Shown: positions 1 through 5,419 of the stretch, piece after piece
How positions within the stretch are numbered: the stretch's first letter is position 1
Layout: every line of letters starts with the position of its first letter
Source: Lachnospiraceae bacterium
GTDB lineage: Bacteria > Bacillota_A > Clostridia > Lachnospirales > Lachnospiraceae
Direction: 5' to 3'
Assembly: GCA_017553965.1 (NCBI GenBank)
Contig: JAFZJK010000207.1
Span: 1-7,582 of the forward strand
Length of the DNA stretch: 7,582 bases
Notes under the pieces: generated by a model
What the model saw: only the letters and a program-made list of their open reading frames with translations
Databases searched by the model: none
What the model was told of the DNA's origin: nothing
Program-made: the position numbers and the translations under genes

Positions 1-2
1 AC

Positions 3-533
3 TATCACGATGTTGCTTTCAGTCAGGGAAAAGCTGGTCCTAAACTAACTATTGATTACATACAGTATGATTTCGTCAAGAATCCAAGTAGGTTGGCAAT
101 GATCAAAAGCAGTATGTTTGGGATACCTTTTCAAGGTTACGATTATTACCATGATGGGAAAGGTGGAATGAAGGGTGTAATAGCTAAATTGTTTACGCTC
201 TTTGATCAGACGGGAGAGGAGATGGACAAGGCATGTCTGGTGACTTTCCTGGCGGAGAGTATGTTTGCACCAAGTGTACTGCTCCGGGATTACATACAAT
301 TCGAGGAGATAGATGAACGGCAGGTGAAAGCGACGATTACGGCATACGGACAGACAGTCAGTGGTATTTTCACTTTTAATGAAGCATATGAAATGATTTC
401 CTTTACGACAAGTGACCGTGCAGTGATCAATTCGGACGGGACCGTGGAATACATTCCATGGTCGGCGGTATGCGGGGACTACAAGATGGGCGCCAATGGG
501 GTCAAACATCCAACAAAGTTTCAGGCAATCTGA
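3..533 (+). CDS. DUF6544-like protein, 5' end outside window, prematurely stopped
   Basis: The reading frame is open from the left edge, so the true start lies upstream; the internal TTG (93) and ATG (99) are not the start because the upstream codons (YHDVAFSQGKAG...IDYIQYDFV) read like family sequence. From memory of the family, the segments SMFGIPFQGYDYY, DGKGGMKGVIAKLFTLFD, LVTFLAESMFAPS, FTFNEAYEMISFTT and WSAVCGDYK match the C-terminal two thirds of DUF6544 proteins, which are roughly 250-300 residues long and of unknown function. No catalytic residues are assigned for the family. The frame ends at a TGA (531-533) after KFQAI, where relatives read QAIW followed by a short acidic/aromatic tail; that tail is still present in frame downstream (534-596). 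The gene is therefore probably a recent nonsense allele or affected by a base error. It precedes a MarR regulator and may share its transcript. The family assignment is by recall, not by search. Confidence 0.75.
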   Translation, partial: YHDVAFSQGKAGPKLTIDYIQYDFVKNPSRLAMIKSSMFGIPFQGYDYYHDGKGGMKGVIAKLFTLFDQTGEEMDKACLVTFLAESMFAPSVLLRDYIQFEEIDERQVKATITAYGQTVSGIFTFNEAYEMISFTTSDRAVINSDGTVEYIPWSAVCGDYKMGANGVKHPTKFQAI

Positions 534-596
534 AATTACCCGGATGGGGATTTTATTTATTTTGATGGAATGATCAGCAGTATTGAATACAAATAG
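534..596 (+). pseudogene. Orphaned C-terminal tail of the DUF6544-like gene
   Basis: After the TGA at 531-533 the same frame stays open for 20 codons to a TAG at 594-596. The tail reads NYPDGDFIYFDG followed by MISSIEYK, which resembles the conserved ending of DUF6544 proteins (W-x-Y-x-DGDF-x-YFDG, then a short strand). A TGG to TGA change at the stop would account for the break. If read through, the gene would end 15 nt before the marR start, a more usual operon spacing than the present 78 nt. No separate start or ribosome binding site was seen, so the tail is unlikely to be translated on its own. Confidence 0.65.
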
Positions 597-599
597 AAA

Positions 600-607
600 G
601 AGGTGAT
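600..607 (+). promoter_or_regulatory. Strong ribosome binding site that fixes the marR start
   Basis: GAGGTGAT is an eight-base match to the complement of the 16S rRNA 3' end. Its placement, 4 nt before ATG 612 (about 8 nt from the AGG core), makes 612 the start. The in-frame GTG at 603 lies inside this site and so is a poor start choice. Confidence 0.75.
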
Positions 608-611
608 AACC

Positions 612-1091
612 ATGAATTATGATGAAGCGATGAACATCAGCAAGGTTGAGTTTGGCCAGATGCCGCCACAGGCATTTCTCCTGGGTTTGTTAAGTGCGTT
701 TGATAACAGATATCAGGCTGCGGCAGACAAGTATTTTAAGGAGATTACATGGAAACAGTTTTTTGCGATAATCTGTATCAATCTGTGTAAGGAAGCTCCG
801 ACACTTAATGATCTGTCGGAGGTTATGGGAAGTTCTCATCAGAACGTGAAGCAGATACTGCTTAAGTTGGAAAACAAAGGTTTTGTCGCGATGATGACCG
901 ATGAGAACGATAAGAGAAAGCAGAGGTTTATAGTCACTGATAAGTGCAGAGAGTTTATGAAAGAAAATGACAATCAGAACAGGAACAGCGAGAAGATCAT
1001 TATGAGTATTTTTGAAGGCGTAGATGATATGAGCCTGAAGGTTACGATAGAAACTATTATAAAAATGGAAAGGAATTTAAGTAAAATATGA
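612..1091 (+). CDS. MarR-family winged helix-turn-helix transcriptional regulator
   Basis: The 159-residue length is typical of MarR regulators, which bind operator DNA as dimers and usually repress their own operon until a ligand or oxidant releases them. The N-terminal helices (about 20-60) would form the dimer interface. The DNA-binding domain spans about 62-112: TLNDLSEVMG is the first HTH helix, SSHQNVKQILLKLENKGFV the recognition helix and following turn, and DENDKRKQRFIVT the beta wing with the usual acidic and Arg/Lys residues. A C-terminal helix pair (about 113-157) completes the dimer fold. Cys55, Cys59 and Cys112 are present, but nothing shows they are redox sensors. The ATG at 612 is chosen for its strong GAGGTGAT site. 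The stop overlaps the flavodoxin-like gene by 4 nt (ATGA), implying translational coupling and suggesting that the flavodoxin-like protein is its regulatory target. The ligand is unknown. A convincing promoter directly upstream was not seen. Confidence 0.88.
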   Translation: MNYDEAMNISKVEFGQMPPQAFLLGLLSAFDNRYQAAADKYFKEITWKQFFAIICINLCKEAPTLNDLSEVMGSSHQNVKQILLKLENKGFVAMMTDENDKRKQRFIVTDKCREFMKENDNQNRNSEKIIMSIFEGVDDMSLKVTIETIIKMERNLSKI

Positions 1092-1621
1092 AGACATTGG
1101 TTATTTATACATCCCAGACGGGATTTACGAAGAAATATTCAGAGTGGCTTGCTGAGAGGATGAGCGCTGATATCTTTGAACTAAAGGATGCTAAGAAAAA
1201 AGATGACAGCTTCTATGCCGGATACGATGCGATAGTGTATGCCGGATGGTGCATGGCTGAGAAATTAGTAAAGTCAGGCTGGTTTCTTAAGAAGGCAAGT
1301 GCATGGAAGGGAAAGAGACTTGCGGTCATCTGCGTCGGCGGAAGCCCAAATGATAATCCGAAAATCGACGGGATATTGAAAAACATCATGTCCGATGAGC
1401 AGAGAGAATATATTAAAGCATTTTATTGCCAGGGCGGATTTAATTATGAAAAAATGAATTTGCCGTCACGTCTTGCTATGAAAATGTTTGTAAAAACCTT
1501 AAAGAATAAAAAGAATGCCACCGAAGAAGAAAAGCAGATGGCAGAAGGAATCAGTAAGTCGTATGATATCTCTGACATTAAATACTTGGATCCTGTAGTG
1601 GAGTTTTTAAATGCCAAATAA
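1088..1621 (+). CDS. Small flavodoxin-domain protein (Flavodoxin_5 / HemG-like)
   Basis: A 177-residue soluble protein with a flavodoxin fold. The N-terminal strand MKTLVIYTS leads into the FMN phosphate loop SQTGFT (9-14), matching the T/S-x-T-G-x-T signature. The second and third FMN loops fall at YAGWCMA (51-57) and CVGGSPND (82-89). The stretch YCQGGFNYEKM (113-123) resembles the GxxDYxK segment of HemG-like protoporphyrinogen oxidases and of the flavodoxin-domain proteins found widely in Clostridia. Such proteins bind FMN and transfer electrons; the partner is unknown here, and no heme biosynthesis gene lies nearby to support a true HemG role. The start ATG overlaps the marR stop by 4 nt, with GGAAAGGA (1067-1074) upstream at a rather long spacing, so coupling to marR translation is likely. 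A strong terminator follows at 1667, making this the last gene of its unit. Fold confidence is high, specific function low. Confidence 0.85.
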   Translation: MKTLVIYTSQTGFTKKYSEWLAERMSADIFELKDAKKKDDSFYAGYDAIVYAGWCMAEKLVKSGWFLKKASAWKGKRLAVICVGGSPNDNPKIDGILKNIMSDEQREYIKAFYCQGGFNYEKMNLPSRLAMKMFVKTLKNKKNATEEEKQMAEGISKSYDISDIKYLDPVVEFLNAK

Positions 1622-1666
1622 GGAAGATTCTTGTATATTTCAGCACCCCCAATTTAAATTTTTTAT

Positions 1667-1700
1667 AAATCCGTCTCAATAAGGGACGGATTTTTTATTT
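1667..1700 (+). terminator. Intrinsic terminator after the flavodoxin-like gene
   Basis: TCCGTCTC (1670-1677) pairs with GGGACGGA (1683-1690), including one T-G wobble, around the loop AATAA. The stem can be extended by AAA (1667-1669) pairing with the first Ts, and the hairpin is followed by TTTTTTATTT. This is a textbook Rho-independent terminator located 46 nt after the flavodoxin-like stop codon, and it separates that unit from the cyclase unit. Confidence 0.9.
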
Positions 1701-1701
1701 G

Positions 1702-1747
1702 GTGCGGCGTTTTGGGTATAGTGATATTAAGATAGGGGGCGCCACAC
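1702..1747. repeat. Imperfect inverted repeat upstream of the cyclase promoter
   Basis: GTGCGGCG (1702-1709) is complementary to CGCCACAC (1740-1747) at 7 of 8 positions, with 30 nt between the arms. It lies between the terminator and the -35 box of the candidate promoter. It could be an operator or a chance pairing; no known binding-site consensus was recognised. Confidence 0.3.
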
Positions 1748-1762
1748 ATCTTATTTTATTGC

Positions 1763-1791
1763 TTGCTACCGGTCCGTGTTTGTGGTAAAAT
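1763..1791 (+). promoter_or_regulatory. Candidate sigma-A promoter for the cyclase-desulfurase-PHP-rqcH unit
   Basis: TTGCTA (1763-1768) is a fair -35 box and TAAAAT (1786-1791) a good -10 box, with exactly 17 nt between them. TGG immediately before the -10 gives an extended -10 (TGn) element. Transcription would begin around 1797-1800 and leave a leader of about 75 nt before the cyclase start. The overlapping TATACT (1791-1796) is an alternative -10 but lacks a matching -35. Confidence 0.6.
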
Positions 1792-1806
1792 ATACTATGT
1801 ATGATT

Positions 1807-1835
1807 ATGCGAAGCGGTATGGGGTGGGCTCGCAT
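1807..1835 (+). promoter_or_regulatory. Possible hairpin in the 5' leader of the cyclase mRNA
   Basis: ATGCGA (1807-1812) is perfectly complementary to TCGCAT (1830-1835). Two further G-C pairs (1814-1815 with 1828-1829) are possible after one bulged A, leaving a G-rich 12-nt loop. It starts about 10 nt after the predicted transcription start and ends about 28 nt before the ribosome binding site GGGGTGA (1863-1869). No T-run follows, so it is not a terminator. I do not recognise a known riboswitch. Confidence 0.35.
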
Positions 1836-1873
1836 TTCAAAGTGTTACAAAACTCAAAATACGGGGTGAGCGT

Positions 1874-3304
1874 ATGAAAATGTCTGTTTATATATTAAAC
1901 GGTCTTCTGGATCTTCCGAAGCCTGTCATAGTAACCATATCCTTGAGCGTTTTTGCGGTACTTATGTTGGCCGTATTCGTTTACTACATGTGGCGTAATC
2001 AGGAGCGCTCGGCGGAGATAGCACGTGAAGTTCAGAGTATAACCAACGAGATCGGCGCAGGAGTGGTAGAGTTCATAGCCCAGGGTGACGGTTACATCAC
2101 ATATGCCAGCAAGGGCTTTTACAAATTTATCGGATACGAGTATCTTGAGCTCAAAGAGCATTACGGAAACAATCTGTATAAGATGCTGGAAGAGCCATAT
2201 ACTACAAAGATCAAGAGCATAAAGATGGCACCCGGCGTACATATTATGGAAGAGGTGCAGATCAATACCGCGTATGGTATAAAGTGGGTTATCATATCCG
2301 GAAATGTTGTATTAAAGAGAAAAATACATACGGTCAGTGCCGTAATAGTTGACATCACTAACGAGAAGCTGCTGAATGAGAAAGTAGCACTGCAGAAGGA
2401 AAGATACAGGCTGGTTACAGAACTTTCCAACGATGTTATATTCGATTATGACATATCTGATGATGTAATGAATATGTCAGAGAACTATAATACGTTCTAT
2501 ATGGGCAGTACCTGTATAAAAGACTTCCTTGCAGGAGGTCATACCAACGATCCGTTTGTGGCTCCTGAGGATACGGAAAAATTCGCAGAGCTTTTCCGTA
2601 TATTGGTTTCCATGGGTGACAAAGTAGATGAGCAGATAAGGATCCAGAATATAAACGGTAACTATGTATGGTGCAGGATCATAGCTATGCCGGTAAAGGA
2701 CAGCTATGGTATGGTAAAAGAGGTTATCGGTAAGATCATCAATATCGACCTTCATAAAAAAGAGCTGGCACGACTTGAGACCAAGGCTATGCGCGATCCT
2801 CTGACCGGTGCGTTAAATAAGGAATACACCAAGATATTCATCGAAAGATACATGGAAGAAAACCCCGACAAGAACGGTATGCTGTTTGTAGTGGATATCG
2901 ATAAGTTTAAGGAAGTAAACGATACCTACGGACATATAGCCGGAGATACGGTTATCATCGAGGTTATAAAGGCCATCACCAAGTCCTTCCGTTCGAGCGA
3001 TATCGTAGGACGTATAGGTGGTGACGAGTTTGTAGTATTTGCATGTAACGTACAGAAAAAGGAAGATCAGATCAAGCAGGCCAAGAAGCTGCAGGATGTA
3101 TTACGTCAGCCTGTAGAGTTTAACGGCAAGGTAATACATAAGTCGGCAAGTATCGGTATTGCCATGTTCCCCGATCACGGTTCTACATACCAGGAGCTTG
3201 TGGAGTGTGCTGATAAGGCACTGTATGCGGTTAAGGGAAGCGGCAGGGATGCGTTTATAATGTACGACGGTTCCAATGAAAGAGTAAAGAAGGATCAGGA
3301 ATAA
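1874..3304 (+). CDS. Membrane-anchored PAS-PAS-GGDEF diguanylate cyclase
   Basis: A 476-residue protein predicted to condense two GTP into cyclic di-GMP. A single membrane segment (about 17-39, IVTISLSVFAVLMLAVFVYYMW) anchors it, followed by Arg/Glu-rich sequence that places the rest in the cytoplasm. Two PAS-like sensor modules follow at about 55-165 and 175-293; the first ends in VDITNEKL, typical of a PAS exit, and helical linkers join the modules. The GGDEF domain spans about 300-465: DPLTG (308-312), metal-binding Asp341 in VVDIDKFKEVNDTYGH, and an intact GGDEF signature at 382-386. The inhibitory I-site RSSD (373-376) sits five residues before it, so product feedback is expected. No EAL domain is present. 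The ATG follows GGGGTGA with 4 nt spacing. This is the first gene after the extended -10 promoter, and its stop codon directly abuts the desulfurase start. The PAS ligands are not identifiable from sequence. Confidence 0.93.
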   Translation: MKMSVYILNGLLDLPKPVIVTISLSVFAVLMLAVFVYYMWRNQERSAEIAREVQSITNEIGAGVVEFIAQGDGYITYASKGFYKFIGYEYLELKEHYGNNLYKMLEEPYTTKIKSIKMAPGVHIMEEVQINTAYGIKWVIISGNVVLKRKIHTVSAVIVDITNEKLLNEKVALQKERYRLVTELSNDVIFDYDISDDVMNMSENYNTFYMGSTCIKDFLAGGHTNDPFVAPEDTEKFAELFRILVSMGDKVDEQIRIQNINGNYVWCRIIAMPVKDSYGMVKEVIGKIINIDLHKKELARLETKAMRDPLTGALNKEYTKIFIERYMEENPDKNGMLFVVDIDKFKEVNDTYGHIAGDTVIIEVIKAITKSFRSSDIVGRIGGDEFVVFACNVQKKEDQIKQAKKLQDVLRQPVEFNGKVIHKSASIGIAMFPDHGSTYQELVECADKALYAVKGSGRDAFIMYDGSNERVKKDQE

Positions 3305-4444
3305 GTGTTGGGAAATCTTATATATTTCGATAATGCAGCCACCACACGCATGGACGAACGGGTACTCGAAGAGATGCTGCCGTATCTGAAAAATGAATAC
3401 GGTAATGCTTCAGGCAGGTATTCTTTAGGGTATGAGGCCAGGCGTGCGGTTAATGAAGCGAGAACTCAGGCAGCAGCGCTTATTGGCGCAGAGCCTGATG
3501 AGATATACTTTACATCGGGAGCTACGGAGAGTAATAACATAGCTCTGAAAACTGCGGAAGGTGCACTCATCACATCCGAAGCAGAGCATCCTTCTGTATT
3601 AAATACGGCTATGTATTGTAAAAATGCCGGCAGAGCAGTAACACTTATTAAGCCTGACGCGACAGGAAAGATTGATGTAAAAAGCCTGGAAGAAGCTTTT
3701 GAAAGTACCGCGGCAGGGAGGACGAGAGACGGGTTAGTCTCTGTTATGTATGTTAATAATGAGCTGGGTACTGTAAACCCGGTGTCTGAACTGGCTGATA
3801 TCGCACATTCACAAGGATGGCTGTTCCATACCGATGCGGTACAGGCAGCAGGGCATATCCCGACTGATGTAAAAAGCTTAAAAGTAGATCTTTTAAGTGT
3901 CGGCGGGCATAAGCTGTACGGGCCTAAAGGTAGCGGTTTTCTTTATATAAAAAGAGGTGTGAGGATACCCGGACTTCTTAACGGCGGTTCCCAGGAAAGA
4001 GGCTTAAGACCCGGCACTGAAAATGTTGCAGGTATTGTCGGACTCGGGAAAGCCTGTGAGATCGCAAGGCTTGAGACTGCAGATAATTTAAGAAAAGAAA
4101 AAGAGATAGGAAGCTTCATAAAGGACCAGATACTTAATACCATACCAGATACCGTGCAGAACGGATCGGGAGATTGGATACTTAATTTTTCATTCCGCGG
4201 AGTAAACGGGACATCGCTTGCACTAAGGCTTGATATGGAAGGTATATGTGTATCCACCGGGTCAGCGTGCAGCTTAGGTACCGAGGAGATATCGCACGTA
4301 TTAAGAAGCATAGGGCTTGAAAAGGCTTTGGCAGACGGGTCACTCCGTATAAGTATCGGGAAATACAATACCATGGATGAAGCAAAGGTCCTGGTTGAAA
4401 AGATACGCTTACTCACCGAAGAGCTTAGGAGTCTTACGGTTTAA
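3305..4444 (+). CDS. Cysteine desulfurase (NifS/IscS-like, class V aminotransferase fold)
   Basis: The 379-residue length fits the family, which uses PLP to convert L-cysteine to alanine and a persulfide for Fe-S clusters, thiolated tRNA or other acceptors. It opens with YFDNAATT and carries His95 (SEAEHPSV) stacking on PLP, Asp177 and Gln180 (HTDAVQ), the Schiff-base Lys203 (SVGGHKLYGPKG), RPGTEN (235-240), the catalytic Cys322 in STGSACSLG, and substrate-binding Arg348. All key residues are intact, so it should be active. The start is non-ATG: either GTG 3305, immediately after the cyclase TAA, or TTG 3308, which has better spacing (7 nt) from AGGA at 3297-3300. Translation is thus probably coupled to the cyclase. 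No iscU, iscR, thiI or mnmA lies in the window, so the sulfur acceptor is unknown. NifS versus IscS cannot be settled here; the GSACSLG loop resembles Clostridia-type NifS-like enzymes. Confidence 0.93.
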   Translation: MLGNLIYFDNAATTRMDERVLEEMLPYLKNEYGNASGRYSLGYEARRAVNEARTQAAALIGAEPDEIYFTSGATESNNIALKTAEGALITSEAEHPSVLNTAMYCKNAGRAVTLIKPDATGKIDVKSLEEAFESTAAGRTRDGLVSVMYVNNELGTVNPVSELADIAHSQGWLFHTDAVQAAGHIPTDVKSLKVDLLSVGGHKLYGPKGSGFLYIKRGVRIPGLLNGGSQERGLRPGTENVAGIVGLGKACEIARLETADNLRKEKEIGSFIKDQILNTIPDTVQNGSGDWILNFSFRGVNGTSLALRLDMEGICVSTGSACSLGTEEISHVLRSIGLEKALADGSLRISIGKYNTMDEAKVLVEKIRLLTEELRSLTV

Positions 4445-4465
4445 TATTAATTTTATGTTTATTAT

Positions 4466-4471
4466 GGGGGA
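4466..4471 (+). promoter_or_regulatory. Ribosome binding site of the PHP gene
   Basis: GGGGGA lies 8 nt before ATG 4480 and fixes the start. The 35-nt gap is otherwise AT-rich and contains a perfect 10-base palindrome, TTAATATTAA (4441-4450), overlapping the desulfurase stop. No terminator or convincing promoter is visible in the gap. Confidence 0.6.
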
Positions 4472-4479
4472 AAAGTGTT

Positions 4480-5406
4480 ATGATTAAACATGATTTTCAT
4501 CTGCATTCGTTTTTCTCGACGGATTCGGAGGAAAAGCAGGAGAATATCATAGAGTCGGCTCTTGAAAAGGGCTTTAAGGGCATATGCTTTACCGACCATA
4601 TGGACTTATATTTTCCTCTTGAATGTTCAAAGAAATCCGGCGGAGATTTTACCTTTGATACGGATGAGTATTATGACTGCATAATGAAGCTTAAGTATAA
4701 ATACCGCAACATCATAAAAGTGTATTTCGGTATGGAGATAGGCTTAAGGGACGAAGAAGATATAAAGGATAAATGTGTAAATGAGTATAAGGAGCTGATA
4801 GACAAATATCCCTTTGATTTTATCATCGGTTCCACACACTGCTTAGAGCACATAGATCCTTACTGGAAGGAGTATTGGGATGGAAGAACAGCGGAAGAAG
4901 GGCTTCGCAGATATTATGATGCCATTGATAAAAACGTTTCTGACTATGATTGTTTTGACTCCCTGGGTCATCTTGATTATCTTGTCAGGTACGTCTCGGA
5001 AGGTGCGGCATTAAGAAGCTTTATGAACGGGCAGCCTTGCAGCAAGGCTTTTGAAGGGGCCGAGCCTGATTTTTCCGAACAGCGTTTTTACGGAAAATAT
5101 ATGTATGATCCGAAGGACTACATGGATTATACCGACAGCATTATGAAAAAGCTGATAGATAAGGGGCTTGCCTTAGAGATCAACACGGCAGGTTTAAAGT
5201 ACGGGCTCGGGTTTGCTCATCCCAGACTAGAGCTTCTTAAAAGATACAGGGAGCTTGGAGGAGAGCTTATCACCATAGGCTCGGACGCCCATCGTGCGGA
5301 GCATCTTGCATACGATTTTGAAAAGGTAAGAGAGCTGCTCGTTAATCTGGGCTATAAGTATTATTTTATATATAACAACAGAAAGCCTGAAGGAAATCTG
5401 CTTTAG
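4480..5406 (+). CDS. PHP-domain phosphoesterase, histidinol-phosphatase HisJ family
   Basis: A 308-residue metal-dependent hydrolase with the PHP motifs in order: DFHLHS (His7, His9), STD (Asp15), FTDH (Asp39, His40), FGMEIG (Glu86), GSTH (His120), GHLDYL (His164, Asp166), LEINTAG (233-238) and GSDAH (Asp269, His271). These residues build the trinuclear metal site of HisJ-type histidinol-phosphate phosphatases, the penultimate step of histidine synthesis. The architecture, including GLxYGLGFAHP and the closing GSDAHRAEHLAYDF, fits HisJ well. No other his gene is present, and many HisJ-family proteins have other or unknown phosphate-ester substrates, so the precise substrate is open. Compared with the usual family layout, the segment after GHLDYLVRYV (about 172-206) seems longer by some 25-30 residues. 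Its DNA contains a perfect 8-bp hairpin. The gene sits between the desulfurase and rqcH (13-nt gap) and is probably co-transcribed with both. Confidence 0.87.
   Translation: MIKHDFHLHSFFSTDSEEKQENIIESALEKGFKGICFTDHMDLYFPLECSKKSGGDFTFDTDEYYDCIMKLKYKYRNIIKVYFGMEIGLRDEEDIKDKCVNEYKELIDKYPFDFIIGSTHCLEHIDPYWKEYWDGRTAEEGLRRYYDAIDKNVSDYDCFDSLGHLDYLVRYVSEGAALRSFMNGQPCSKAFEGAEPDFSEQRFYGKYMYDPKDYMDYTDSIMKKLIDKGLALEINTAGLKYGLGFAHPRLELLKRYRELGGELITIGSDAHRAEHLAYDFEKVRELLVNLGYKYYFIYNNRKPEGNLL
5033..5052 (+). repeat. Perfect inverted repeat with short T-run inside the PHP gene
   Basis: AGCCTTGC (5033-5040) and GCAAGGCT (5042-5049) are exact reverse complements around a single A, with TTTT at 5049-5052. As RNA it would fold as a 6-bp stem with a GCAGC loop. 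It encodes QPCSKAF in the apparent family-specific insertion. It resembles a weak terminator but lies in the middle of a coding frame. Confidence 0.5.
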
Positions 5407-5419
5407 GCGAGGTAACATC

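Noticed and set aside
93..101. TTG 93 or ATG 99 as the start of the first gene
   Set aside because: The frame is open to the left edge with family-like residues upstream, so the gene begins outside the window.
45..509. Minus-strand open frame of 154 codons
   Set aside because: It is fully opposite the DUF6544-like gene, whose translation has recognisable family segments; the antisense translation has none.
534..536. UGA read as Trp by a variant genetic code or selenocysteine
   Set aside because: TGA ends marR and rqcH cleanly, Trp elsewhere is TGG, and no selenocysteine-type stem-loop is evident after the codon; a simple nonsense change is more likely.
603..611. GTG 603 as the marR start
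   Set aside because: It lies inside the GAGGTGAT ribosome binding site that serves ATG 612.
1797..1873. c-di-GMP riboswitch in the cyclase leader
   Set aside because: The leader is too short and lacks the conserved cores of the GEMM-I and GEMM-II aptamers as I know them.
3943..4416. Minus-strand open frame of 157 codons
   Set aside because: It is opposite the cysteine desulfurase, which has all its catalytic motifs; the antisense product is Ser/Pro-rich with no recognisable domain.
4441..4479. Promoter or terminator between the desulfurase and PHP genes
   Set aside because: The gap is AT-rich with a 10-base palindrome, but there is no GC stem plus T-run and no well-spaced -35/-10 pair.
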